Shown here piece by piece: positions 32,197-40,598 of a stretch of DNA of 50,023 bases. Below the pieces are notes generated by a model. It saw only the letters and a program-made list of their open reading frames with translations, was not told where the DNA came from and ran no database searches. The position numbers and the translations under genes are program-made. This stretch comes from an uncultured Isosphaeraceae bacterium (lineage in GTDB: Bacteria; Planctomycetota; Planctomycetia; Isosphaerales; Isosphaeraceae). Where the stretch lies: the NCBI GenBank assembly GCA_945957605.1, contig CAMFLR010000029.1, positions 1 to 50,023 of the forward strand, given 5' to 3'. Every line of letters starts with the position of its first letter. Positions within the stretch are counted from its first letter, which is position 1.

Positions 32197-35100
32197 ATGC
32201 GCTATGGATGGCGTTTCGCAACGGCGGGAGCAATGGGCGTCCTACTCGGCGTCCTGCTATCGTTTGCGCGCGCCGAGGCAGCCAGCGACCCCGCCCGCGC
32301 CGCCCAAGGTCCAATCGGCGCCGTTACTTCCGTCGCGATGACGGTTGAAATCGACTGGGCCGCTCCGGCAAACATTGGTGCCGTTCCCGTCGAAATCGAG
32401 CTCAACGCCGGACGAATCGCCGGTGCTGTCGCGATTCCCTTGATCGGCGGAGATCGCGCCGAACCCACGGCCAACGGCGGCTTGCAGTTCCGCCCCGCCG
32501 CCTCAGGCCGAATCCGGGCACGTGTCGAGGCGCCGCTGTCCGCGACGCTGACCGTCAAGGCCGGTACGCAGACGGTACCCATTCCCCTGGCACGACTTGT
32601 GGACGGCCCCCAACGCACCGTCGCACCCGCGACGATCGACGTCGGCGTGGCCCGAGTCGCCTGGGATGTCGTCGAGTTCGACGCGGGTGAATTTCAAGGA
32701 TCAGCGGCCCCCGGCGAAAAATTCCCGGTGCGTGTCGCGTTCAACTTGCTTGCCCCCGAGCCTTCCGAGGTCAATCTCCACTTCACCGCCGAGTTGAAGT
32801 CGGCCCGGGGTCAAACCGCTATCTGGCAATTCGACCAGAAAGCCGTCGTCACGACCAATTCACTTCAGCCGACGCCCTGGATTCTGCCACTCGTCGCCCC
32901 GCCGACCGAAGGGCTTTACACGCTTGAAGTTCGGGCGTCGTGGGAGCCGGTCGCCGAAGTCGAAAACGGTTCACGCATCTCCCGTCTCCTCCGGCGCAAG
33001 AAGAATGCGACTGGCGGTGGCGGCAGTGTCGTGCGCCGAACGAACATCGCCGTGGTCGCAACCACGCCCAAGCCAGCCACCGAGAAATCGACGCAACCTA
33101 CGGCCCCAGAAAAGGTTGACTCGATCACACTCTCGACGCCGCACAACCATCGCCCCTCGGCATCGGGCCGCGCCCCCCTCGATTCGGTTGGTTGGCGCAT
33201 CCCTGAAGCGGCGATCGTCGAAGAAACCCGCCGCGACCGCATCCGTGGCTGGGTCCCCCGTCTGAGCGATCCCGTCACGCTGGGCGCTGCCGACTCGACC
33301 GGATTGGCCTGGGCGGCTGTCGGCCTACGCGTGCCGCATCCCGATCGCCCGCATCGGCTTACAGTCACAATCGCCGGCGGACACCCTTCGGCACTCGGCG
33401 TGGGAATGGTCGCCAACAGCGGCCCCGGCGGCAAGCCTCGGCTTGTCCTCGACGTCTGCGTTGCGGGTCCGCCGCAAATCGAAGGAATCCGCCCGCAAAC
33501 CTATTCGTGGATCGTCTGGCCCGAAGCGGCCGAACCGGTCCTGCTGCTCGTGAATCGCAACCCGTCGGCCCCCGTTCAACCGGGGACGGTCACGCTCACC
33601 GAGCTGCCCGAACTCGCGCCTGCACCAGCCGTTACGGCTCCGCACGGTGAGCCTCGCGTTGTTGGGCTCGACCTCACTTCACCGGCCGCGCTGGAACGAT
33701 TCGGCAGCGGCGGCGACCCGATTGTCGGTACTCAGAACCTCATGAAGTATCTCGCGTTTTGCGGCGCAACTTCGGTCGTGCTGCCCGAAACGCTCGCCGA
33801 TCGTGCGGGACGCCAGGCCCTGAACGGCCAGGCGGACGAGGATGTGATCGCGCCCGATCGCCTGGACGTCGTTCTCACGATGCTCGCCCGCAAGAGCATC
33901 GCGGCCTGGATCGACGTCGATACCGCCGCCCCCCTGCCCGACTTGCCGCATCCTGCTTCGGCTGAGGCACTTGAGGCAGGGATCGCACGAGTCGATCGCC
34001 AAGGGAAATCAGACGGCGGCGTCTATTATCCGATCCATCCCAAGGTTCGCGCAGCGATGTCGAAGCGCGTCGAGAACCTGGCAAAGATTCGCACGAAACA
34101 TCAAGGTGTGTCAGGACTTCTGGTTCGCCTCGGCCCAGGTTCGACCTTGCTCGGCCGGCCCGACACCGGTCTCGACGACACGACTTACGAACGATTCGTT
34201 GCCGATACGTTCGACGCCGGCCTCGCGAAGTCGATCCCTGGACGTGGCAATGAAGACGCCAACCGTTTCGAAACCCGGGCTCGCTTCATCGAAGCCCAGG
34301 GGCAGAAGCCATGGTTCACCTGGCGCGCCCGACAGATTGCTGCGGTTTATAGCGAGCTGACAGAAGTCGCGCGGCGAACTTCGACGGGCATCACGCTCGC
34401 CGTTGCCACACCCGACCTCGATTCCGGCCTGGTGGGCGACGAAATTCGCCGGCTCGATCGCACGGGCGCGGGTCCCGCACAGGCATGGCGAGCTGTTGGT
34501 CTCGACCTCGCCCACTGGCCGACCGATGCCAATGCCCCGGTCATTCTCCGCGGCCAGGGACTCTCAAACGACGAGCTGGCCCGCGATGTCGCCACCAGTC
34601 CCGAGCTTGACGATCAGATCGCCGCTCGACCGGCGCGAGGTGTCTGGCTCGGTCTGTCGCGCTCGCCGCAAATCCAGCGAGATTCACTGGTTCTAACCTC
34701 TCCCGCGATGCCCGAAGGCGTCAGCGGCGACGAGCCGCTCGGCCACGGACTTGCCGCACTCGACGGCCGCTGGTTCTTCGCGTCGGGCGCTGCTGTGGCA
34801 GGTCGCGAGGATTCGGTCCGCAAGTTCGCGCTGGCCGTCCGAGCATTGCCCTCGCCGGCTCCCGAACCCACGACATCAAAACCCACCTCGGGCGTTTCGG
34901 CCCGAATCAGCCGATCGGGCGGCGCGGCCTACCTGGCAATGGCGAACGACACCCCCTACCCGATCCAGTTCGAGGCGACGCTCTCTCAGGCCACCGCCGC
35001 AAACTTCGTCGATCTGAGTCACTCCGCCACGCTCACGACTGAGCCGGTCGATACTGGCCTCAAACTGCGGGCCGACCTGCCGCCGTTCGGTGTCGCCTCG

Positions 35101-35937
35101 GCACGAGTTGATGAGGCGACCGTCATCGAACGGACGTCGATCTATCCCGGCTCGGCCGTGCTCGACGGGATGAAAGCTCAGTACGATGACCTTTCGGTGA
35201 CGCTCGCGAAGCTCAATCACCTGGCGACAGGCGCGGCAGGAAGCGGGCCAGCGAATCCTGACTTTGAAGCTCCGATCGTTCGGCTAACATCCTCGCGCAC
35301 GACTTCGGGCGTTGAAGGCTGGCAAATCCTGGGCGGCGAAGGCGGCACGATTGCGCTCGATACCGAAAACTCGCACGGTGGCCGGTCGAGCCTGAAACTC
35401 GACGCCACGAAAGTCCCGCTTTCGCTCGTTTCCGAGACGTTCACGCCGATCGGCCACCCTTCGGTGACGATTCATGCGTGGCTACGCTCGGATAACCCAG
35501 ATGCACGCGTACGGCTCTGGATTGAAGGGCAAGTCGCAGGCCGGCCGTTTATTCGCCAGCTTGAAGTCGCTCCCAAGGCCGAGTGGACTCCCACCGCCGC
35601 ACGAGTTTCGGGCCTGCCTTCGACCGGCTTCGACTCGGCCCGCTTGCGGTTCGAGTTACTGACTCCCGGAAAGTTCTGGTTCGATGACCTTTCCGTTTCC
35701 GGCCCGGCATTGACCGAGGCCGAGCGGCTGAACGCCCGCCGCGACTTGATGGCCGCGCTCTCGGCTTATCGCGACCATCGTTATGCCGATTTCGCCCGCC
35801 TTGCGTCATCACACTGGACGCGGCATGTCGCTGCCGAGCCGGCTGCGACCGGACGGCTGGCCGGCGATCGTTCCGGCTTGATTCGCACGGGTGAGACTTC
35901 ACCTACTGCCCTACCATCGAACCGGCGCATTCGTTAG
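32197..35937 (+). CDS. Very large secreted protein, possible TIM-barrel core plus C-terminal jelly-roll
   Basis: The protein has 1246 residues from the ATG at 32197 (MRYGWRFATAG), preceded by GGTGG; a GTG four codons upstream is also possible. It has a signal peptide ending near ARAEAAS. The N-terminal 500 residues form beta-rich stretches with two Trp-Asp-like repeats (for example WDVVEFDAGEFQG). From about 530 to 870 the pattern suggests a family-10-like or GH-like barrel: PRVVGLDLTSPAAL, QNLMKYLAFCGATSV, KSDGGVYYPIHPKVRAAM, ALKSIPGR, SLWNDELARD-like strands near 820. Near 1020-1170 a CBM4/9-like jelly-roll is seen (NPDFEAP, EGWQILGGEGG, SKFWFDDLSVSG-type ending). No catalytic pair is certain. 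Exported; job unknown, perhaps glycan binding or cutting. Confidence 0.6.
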   Translation: MRYGWRFATAGAMGVLLGVLLSFARAEAASDPARAAQGPIGAVTSVAMTVEIDWAAPANIGAVPVEIELNAGRIAGAVAIPLIGGDRAEPTANGGLQFRPAASGRIRARVEAPLSATLTVKAGTQTVPIPLARLVDGPQRTVAPATIDVGVARVAWDVVEFDAGEFQGSAAPGEKFPVRVAFNLLAPEPSEVNLHFTAELKSARGQTAIWQFDQKAVVTTNSLQPTPWILPLVAPPTEGLYTLEVRASWEPVAEVENGSRISRLLRRKKNATGGGGSVVRRTNIAVVATTPKPATEKSTQPTAPEKVDSITLSTPHNHRPSASGRAPLDSVGWRIPEAAIVEETRRDRIRGWVPRLSDPVTLGAADSTGLAWAAVGLRVPHPDRPHRLTVTIAGGHPSALGVGMVANSGPGGKPRLVLDVCVAGPPQIEGIRPQTYSWIVWPEAAEPVLLLVNRNPSAPVQPGTVTLTELPELAPAPAVTAPHGEPRVVGLDLTSPAALERFGSGGDPIVGTQNLMKYLAFCGATSVVLPETLADRAGRQALNGQADEDVIAPDRLDVVLTMLARKSIAAWIDVDTAAPLPDLPHPASAEALEAGIARVDRQGKSDGGVYYPIHPKVRAAMSKRVENLAKIRTKHQGVSGLLVRLGPGSTLLGRPDTGLDDTTYERFVADTFDAGLAKSIPGRGNEDANRFETRARFIEAQGQKPWFTWRARQIAAVYSELTEVARRTSTGITLAVATPDLDSGLVGDEIRRLDRTGAGPAQAWRAVGLDLAHWPTDANAPVILRGQGLSNDELARDVATSPELDDQIAARPARGVWLGLSRSPQIQRDSLVLTSPAMPEGVSGDEPLGHGLAALDGRWFFASGAAVAGREDSVRKFALAVRALPSPAPEPTTSKPTSGVSARISRSGGAAYLAMANDTPYPIQFEATLSQATAANFVDLSHSATLTTEPVDTGLKLRADLPPFGVASARVDEATVIERTSIYPGSAVLDGMKAQYDDLSVTLAKLNHLATGAAGSGPANPDFEAPIVRLTSSRTTSGVEGWQILGGEGGTIALDTENSHGGRSSLKLDATKVPLSLVSETFTPIGHPSVTIHAWLRSDNPDARVRLWIEGQVAGRPFIRQLEVAPKAEWTPTAARVSGLPSTGFDSARLRFELLTPGKFWFDDLSVSGPALTEAERLNARRDLMAALSAYRDHRYADFARLASSHWTRHVAAEPAATGRLAGDRSGLIRTGETSPTALPSNRRIR

Positions 35938-36037
35938 GATCGGAAGGCCGGTTGGGCCGAGATGAGGCGTGAAAGGATCACGCTTTCTCATCCCCGCGGC
36001 AAGAGCCTTGGCGATCGGGCGGACGCGTGATTTGCTG

Positions 36038-36056
36038 GCACCAAGAACCGGTGCCT
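36038..36056. repeat. Remnant arm of a type C element
   Basis: GGCACC-AAGAACC-GGTGCC matches half of the right arm of the type C element at 7513-7538 (AAGAACCGGTGCC). Only one arm is present, in the gap before the TIM-barrel gene. Confidence 0.5.
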
Positions 36057-36145
36057 GATGTGCGTCGTAACCGCCCTGCGCTGGTCTGTCCCGGACCGGC
36101 GATAATGCCTTCTCGATCCGTCCAAGGAAGTAAGGAGGGAGACGG

Positions 36146-36916
36146 GTGTACGTCGCTTGCAGCACGCTGTGTTTCTCGAAAGAACCGCTCAAAGTTGCCT
36201 TGCGGCACATGGCCGATCTCGAGTTCCACAAGGTTGACCTGGAACTGACCGAGTCGGGTTCGCACATCAAGCCGTCGGAGATCGCCGAAAACGTCGACGC
36301 GGCGGTCACGCATCTTCGCCAGGGGCCTAGCCTCGCCCCTTCGGCAATTGGCCTCGATTTCGGCGATATCGACCCGCTTGGCCCCGTCTACCGCAAGCGC
36401 TTCGAAGCCGCGTGTCGACTGGCGAAGCAAACGGCCGTCGCGGTGATCACAATTCCCGCCGCTCCGCTGAATTCGTCGATCGACGACGAGATCAAACGGC
36501 TCGCCGAACTTTCCGCCTTCGCCATGCGGGATGGCCTGGTTGTGGCAGTCGAAACGCATTCCGAAACGCTAACCGCCGACCCGGGAACAGCCGTCGCGCT
36601 CTGCAAAGCGGTGAACGGTCTCGGCTTGACGCTCGACCCCAGCCACTACATCGCCGGCCCGCACGGCAGCCACAATTTCGACGAAGTTTACCCCTACGTT
36701 CAAAACGTCCACCTGCGCGATACGGGAAGAAAGCCGGGTGATTTCCAGGTGCGCGTGGGCCAAGGGGAAATCGAATACGGGCGCGTCGTGAGCAGCCTGG
36801 AACGCGTCGGCTACGATCGCGCCCTGACGGTTTGCATTCTCGACAAGCTCGATAATCCCTTCGACGTTGAAGTCGAAGTACGCAAGCTCAAGCTCTTGTT
36901 GGAAAGCTTGCTGTGA
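36146..36916 (+). CDS. Sugar phosphate isomerase/epimerase-like TIM-barrel protein
   Basis: The protein has 256 residues and starts at GTG 36146, set by AAGGAGGGA seven bp upstream. It fits the xylose-isomerase-like (AP endonuclease 2) barrel: VACSTLCFSK at the first strand, HKVDLELTESG near 29-39, AVAVITIPAAPL near 92-103, VVAVETHSET near 131-140 (metal-binding Glu), GLTLDPSHYIAG near 157-168 (metal-binding Asp and His), VQNVHLRDTG near 181-190 and the end-strand YDRALTV. Members act on sugars or inositols, or cut DNA at abasic sites; the short length and the HLRD motif favour a sugar role. The last bases overlap the start of the next gene (GTGA), so the two are translated together. Confidence 0.8.
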   Translation: MYVACSTLCFSKEPLKVALRHMADLEFHKVDLELTESGSHIKPSEIAENVDAAVTHLRQGPSLAPSAIGLDFGDIDPLGPVYRKRFEAACRLAKQTAVAVITIPAAPLNSSIDDEIKRLAELSAFAMRDGLVVAVETHSETLTADPGTAVALCKAVNGLGLTLDPSHYIAGPHGSHNFDEVYPYVQNVHLRDTGRKPGDFQVRVGQGEIEYGRVVSSLERVGYDRALTVCILDKLDNPFDVEVEVRKLKLLLESLL

Positions 36917-37212
36917 TCAAAATCAAAGATGATCATCGCGATCCAGAAGCGCAGACCGCCGTGGTTTCTCCGCGGCGGAAAGCCTTTTGGCAAAGGCGAT
37001 GGACGCTTGGTTTTCTGATGATCGTCATCGCGGGCGCCGCGCTCGTTTGCGCGGTTCTCAAACCGTTCGCCGAAACGACTGAGTCATCGGGCGAAGTGAT
37101 TGGGATCAGCTTCAAGTTGCAGGAGACGCGATCACCGGACGGCAAGATCGTTATGGGCCTTGCGCCAAAGATGACCGTGACGAAAAAAGCCGCAAATGGT
37201 GGTGCCCCCTGA
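36913..37212 (+). CDS. Small single-pass membrane protein, coupled to the TIM-barrel gene
   Basis: The protein has 99 residues, with a GTG start overlapping the TGA of the preceding gene by GTGA. A hydrophilic N-terminus with PRRKAFWQRRW is followed by one membrane segment (about 33-50) and a short outer domain (SGEVIGISFKLQETRSPDGKIVMGLAPKMTV) ending in a Lys/Ala tail. I do not recognise a family. The overlap and strand suggest that it partners the TIM-barrel protein, perhaps as a membrane tether. Confidence 0.6.
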   Translation: MIKIKDDHRDPEAQTAVVSPRRKAFWQRRWTLGFLMIVIAGAALVCAVLKPFAETTESSGEVIGISFKLQETRSPDGKIVMGLAPKMTVTKKAANGGAP

Positions 37213-37291
37213 GTTTTGTGCAACAGCCTTGATATGCGAATACAAGTGATGCTCATCACGGACTGATGTTCGCACGCGTGCTGAGATCACG

Positions 37292-37774
37292 ATGAAACCA
37301 CACGTTGTTGACGGTGACCTGCTCGATCAAGATGTCGAGGTCATCGTCAACGCGTGGAACCGAAACATCATCCCCTGGTGGCTTTTGCTGCCGCAGGGAG
37401 TATCCGGGGCGATCAAACGCCGCGCCGGCCTGGCGCCGTTTCGCGAACTCGCCCGAAAAGGGCCAATTCCTCTGGGCGGTGCCGTCGAGACCGGCGCAGG
37501 ACGCCTGCCATTCAAAGGCATCATTCACGTCGCAGGCATTAACATGCTCTGGCGATCGTCCGAGCGATCGGTGCGTGATTCCGTGCGCAGTGCGATGGCG
37601 ATCGCTCATGCGAAGAACTATCGGTCGATTGCGTTTCCGCTGATCGGCGCTGGCTCAGGCGGTGGACGTGCCGAAAAAGTGTTAACGTGGATGAGCGATG
37701 AATTGCGGTCGATTGTATTCGATGGTGAAGCGAGAATCGTTCGCTATCATTCTGGAACTCGGCAAGAATCATAA
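37292..37774 (+). CDS. Macro-domain protein (ADP-ribose-binding fold)
   Basis: The protein has 160 residues. Macro-domain pattern: DVEVIVNAWNRN near 14-25 (usual VDAIVNAAN), PQGVSGAIKRRAG near 34-46 (usual G-GVDGAIHRAAG), PIPLGGAVETGAGRLPFKGIIHVAGI near 58-83 (usual GxAVxTxAGxLPxxxVIHxVGP), and IAFPLIGAGSGGGRAEKV near 112-129 (usual phosphate loop). The catalytic-type NAAN has become NAWN and a WWLLLPQG insert follows, so this is a divergent member. The fold binds ADP-ribose or related nucleotides and often reverses ADP-ribosylation. No ADP-ribosyltransferase gene lies next to it. It opens the array of small genes that runs to 42857. Confidence 0.82.
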   Translation: MKPHVVDGDLLDQDVEVIVNAWNRNIIPWWLLLPQGVSGAIKRRAGLAPFRELARKGPIPLGGAVETGAGRLPFKGIIHVAGINMLWRSSERSVRDSVRSAMAIAHAKNYRSIAFPLIGAGSGGGRAEKVLTWMSDELRSIVFDGEARIVRYHSGTRQES

Positions 37775-37806
37775 TCTGATTTGACAACTTGTACGGCGGA
37801 AGAGCG

Positions 37807-38112
37807 ATGCCAAATCCGCACGATCTCAAAGTGGGTGATTTGGTTCGCTTCATCGCGTTGCCCGATGAGTGGAATCAACCTGGCATCACACTCCATCGCG
37901 ATAGTTTGTCATTCATGAAAATCTTGATTCGCCGACGGTTTCCGTCGCGCGTGAAGAGAATCGATGAATTTGGCACGCCGTGGATCGCCGCTCGGATACG
38001 GCGAAGGAATCGGGTCGAATATCATAGTTGGGGGATTTCAGAATCGACCGGATGGCGTCGCGTGCATCGTCGCGACAAACTCAATGAAGCATCCGACCTG
38101 AGCCGCGAATAG
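37807..38112 (+). CDS. Small basic protein of unknown function
   Basis: The protein has 101 residues from the ATG at 37807 (MPNPHDLKVGDLVRF), which GGAAGAG precedes; a TTG six codons upstream is less likely. It opens with a beta-like LKVGDLVRFIALPDEW strand, has an RRRFPSRVKRIDEFG patch and a SWGISESTGWRRV segment, and is basic. It looks like a small SH3- or Tudor-like barrel ('KVGDLVRF' openings are common there), but no family is recognised. It lies 32 bp after the macro-domain gene and may be co-transcribed. Confidence 0.6.
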   Translation: MPNPHDLKVGDLVRFIALPDEWNQPGITLHRDSLSFMKILIRRRFPSRVKRIDEFGTPWIAARIRRRNRVEYHSWGISESTGWRRVHRRDKLNEASDLSRE

Positions 38113-38219
38113 GCTGTTGGAATCGCGCAATTTTATTTACCCCTTGGTCGATGAGAATCTCCTAACCTCGACACAATCATTCATAGGCAAACCAATCATT
38201 TGAAATAACGAGGGGCACA

Positions 38220-38555
38220 ATGTCGGCAAATATCCTCATTTACTGTCCTGCTAGCTCAGACGGACTTTCCCGGAGCGATCTCGAGGCAGAACTCGAGGAA
38301 TTCTTCGGCGAGGCAGCGGAAGACTGCGGAGGCGGCGCTGGTGTCGACGGGTACAACCTCGACTATGAACTGGCCGACGACGAAGATCCGAACGCCTGGG
38401 CCGATCGCCTCAAACCGTTTCTCGCTCGCATTGGTGTGCAACCAGGCACCCGATTCGACGTCTTTCCCGACGATTGGGAGCCGGGCGTCGAGTGGCGACG
38501 TGTTGAGGTTTTTGGGGAAGATCGTCGTCGCACGGATCATCCCAATCGTGAATAA
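38220..38555 (+). CDS. Small acidic protein of unknown function
   Basis: The protein has 111 residues and starts at an ATG preceded by GAGGGG. It is strongly acidic, with LEAELEEFFGEAAED near 21-35 and DYELADDEDPNAW near 47-59, and ends in a WRRVEVFGEDRRR strand. The alternation ANILIYCPAS...GYNLDYELAD suggests an alpha/beta sandwich. No domain is recognised. Acidity and size resemble proteins of immunity gene arrays, but this is only a resemblance. Confidence 0.6.
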   Translation: MSANILIYCPASSDGLSRSDLEAELEEFFGEAAEDCGGGAGVDGYNLDYELADDEDPNAWADRLKPFLARIGVQPGTRFDVFPDDWEPGVEWRRVEVFGEDRRRTDHPNRE

Positions 38556-38736
38556 AGCCGCGACGACTCATCCTTATTGGTTCTTCTGTCGATGCGTGTC
38601 ACGTCGTTGAGAAGTTGAAGAATCTCAGTGGCGAATCGAGAAGATCGCAATTCACCCCGAACCTTGCGAACCTCGAAAAGCTCAAGAAAGAACAACCGTA
38701 ATGCGATTCGCGCCGTGAACGGTGGAGGCCGGTCAA

Positions 38737-38946
38737 ATGTCGGATGGCGAACGACTTCCCAAAGGTCTGCGCAAACTCGTCTCCGCGCTCACTCTTGAGG
38801 ACAAGCTCCGCAAGTTTCGGTACGCCCATGAGCGCGAACCCCGCAACGACGAAGAGCTCAATACCTTCATCCTGGAGGTCGCCCGCGAGTTGTACAACGC
38901 CGACTACGACGAGTGGCCCGAAGATGAGGATGAGGAACTCGCGTGA
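38737..38946 (+). CDS. Very small acidic helical protein
   Basis: The protein has 69 residues from the ATG at 38737 (MSDGERLPKGLRK), with GGAGG eight bp upstream; this Shine-Dalgarno decides against an in-frame GTG five codons earlier. Predicted to be mostly helical (LRKLVSALTLEDKLRKF, EELNTFILEVARELYNADYDEW) and ending in DEDEEL. Function unknown. The 51-bp distance to the next gene suggests co-expression. Confidence 0.55.
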   Translation: MSDGERLPKGLRKLVSALTLEDKLRKFRYAHEREPRNDEELNTFILEVARELYNADYDEWPEDEDEELA

Positions 38947-38997
38947 CGTTGTTGTGCGGTAACGGCTGGATTTGAAGCCAATTCCGAAGGACAGACG

Positions 38998-39594
38998 ATG
39001 GTGCCCGAGACATTCGCGGAACCCGATGATGATCCTTCCTTCCTCGCCTGCGTGGATCGCATCATCGCTGGCCTGGTCGAACGACACACCCCCGAAGAGA
39101 TCTACCTCATTCGGATCGCCAACTGGTTCGATCACAAATGGCTTCGGTTCTCGGGCATCGGCCGTGCCGCGTTTCACGGCGTATCGATCCACACAGTTTT
39201 AAAAGATTTCACTCAAGAACAGGTCACCTTCCCGCCCTTCACACCGAACCGAGTGGTCACTCAGCATTATTTCTGCCGCACCACGCACGGCGATTTCGAA
39301 GAACACGCCCCATCCCATCTCGTTCATCGAACAGAGCGCGGCCACAGCTCGAAAAACTTGCAGCGCCGCATCGCCGACTTCAGCCAGTCGGCCGTCTTCA
39401 TCTGGTTTTCGTCCCACTCAGCATCCAACGGCCGAGCGAGCGTGATGGCGTACACTGTCGGCGCCCAGGGTGTTGGCGCTTGGTATGCTGAGTTGCGGTA
39501 TGACGCCGCCTGGCGATTGTGCCTGGTAAAGGGTGCCAGCCGGCCTGAAGTGGAATCGCTCCTTGAGCGCCCGCGTCAATCGCTGGATATCTAG
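38998..39594 (+). CDS. Protein of unknown function in the small-gene array
   Basis: The protein has 198 residues. AAGGACAG precedes the ATG. The first 40 residues are helical (SFLACVDRIIAGLVERHTPEEIYLIRIANWFDHKW), followed by beta-like stretches (FSGIGRAAFHGVSIHTVLKDF and WYAELRYDAAWRLCLVKGA). It has several Trp and His residues, with no signal peptide or membrane segment. No family recognised. It is the largest of the unknown proteins in this array. Confidence 0.65.
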   Translation: MVPETFAEPDDDPSFLACVDRIIAGLVERHTPEEIYLIRIANWFDHKWLRFSGIGRAAFHGVSIHTVLKDFTQEQVTFPPFTPNRVVTQHYFCRTTHGDFEEHAPSHLVHRTERGHSSKNLQRRIADFSQSAVFIWFSSHSASNGRASVMAYTVGAQGVGAWYAELRYDAAWRLCLVKGASRPEVESLLERPRQSLDI

Positions 39595-39678
39595 CCCCAA
39601 CCCGTAGCCAACTCTGTTGCCTCTGCTTTTGAGTCGACGAACGCAACCCGTTCACTGAGATGTGGAGTTCTCCCACCC

Positions 39679-39990
39679 ATGGGATCACACCTCGGGGATT
39701 ACACCGTCGAGATCGCACCGTCGTGTCTTCAGCCGGCACTCAGTGTTGACGAGCATTTCGCTCGGGACATTCGGCATCGGTGGATCGTTCGGCGCCCCGC
39801 AAAGCGAGCGGAGTACGAGGCAGCGATGGCCACCGATCGAGCCACGATCGAGGCAATCATGCAGCCGGGTGACGAATTGCGACCATTCCTGCATCTGATT
39901 CATCCGGAAGTGTTCAGTGGAGCTCGCGGAGTTGCGATCGTTCGCTCGGGTCGCGTCGTCAAAGCATGGTGGACTCAATTGCTCTGTTGA
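39679..39990 (+). CDS. Small protein of unknown function
   Basis: The protein has 103 residues. GGAG lies 13 bp upstream of the ATG, a little far. The sequence has a RHRWIVRRPAKRAEYEAAMATD helix-turn region and a HPEVFSGARGVAIVRSGRVVKAWW ending. No domain recognised and no membrane segment. Weak evidence beyond size, frame openness and position in the array. Confidence 0.45.
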   Translation: MGSHLGDYTVEIAPSCLQPALSVDEHFARDIRHRWIVRRPAKRAEYEAAMATDRATIEAIMQPGDELRPFLHLIHPEVFSGARGVAIVRSGRVVKAWWTQLLC

Positions 39991-40111
39991 GAGTCGTGTG
40001 CGCGTCTGATGTGACTAATCCTACATCAAAGCATAGCCGTCGTGGTTTGTAAGCTGGCGGTGATGGCCGTTTCGCTTGAATTCGGCGACAGCCTTCATAG
40101 GGATTCTCGTC

Positions 40112-40555
40112 ATGTGCGTTAAAGTTCTCGCCCTCGACCTGGAACGAACGCTCATCGACGACGCACTCAGTGCCCGACCGCGGCCAAGACTTCGTAACTT
40201 CCTTACGTTTTGCGACCAGCGATTTGAGCGCGTTGTTCTGTTCACCACGGTCGACGAATCGAGTGCCCGCGAGGTTATGGAAGATCTCGATCGTCGGGGC
40301 TATGTTCCTCGCCATTTGCTGGCGCTGCTCGAGTATGTTGATTGGACCGGCGAATATAAGGATCTTAGATTTGTGCCGGATGTCCAAGTCGAAGAGGTTT
40401 TCATCGTTGATGATGATGTAAGCTGGATCCGGCCGGATCAACGCGCGCAGTGGATCGCCATCGCGCCCTGGGATGGCGGTCCAGACGATGAGCTGCTTCG
40501 CATCGAATCCGTGCTCACGAATCTCGCGGATGGTACGGCTCCGTCAGGCGGCTAA
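40112..40555 (+). CDS. HAD-like/NIF-like small protein with altered nucleophile motif
   Basis: The protein has 147 residues from the ATG at 40112 (MCVKVLALDLERTLIDD), with an AGGGA upstream. The opening strand VLALDLERTLIDD resembles the DxDxT motif of the HAD fold, here as DxExT: Glu replaces the second Asp, the general acid in phosphatases of this type. Next come VVLFTTVDESSAREVM (motif II-like Thr) and VEEVFIVDDDVSWIRPDQ (motif IV-like acidic pair). The layout resembles NLI-interacting-factor or small HAD phosphatases. With the Glu substitution it may be slow or inactive as a phosphatase. It sits alone among small unknown genes. Confidence 0.65.
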   Translation: MCVKVLALDLERTLIDDALSARPRPRLRNFLTFCDQRFERVVLFTTVDESSAREVMEDLDRRGYVPRHLLALLEYVDWTGEYKDLRFVPDVQVEEVFIVDDDVSWIRPDQRAQWIAIAPWDGGPDDELLRIESVLTNLADGTAPSGG

Positions 40556-40598
40556 TCTCGGGACGGTCGGTCTACATGAAGAAGTAGGGGATGCTCGC

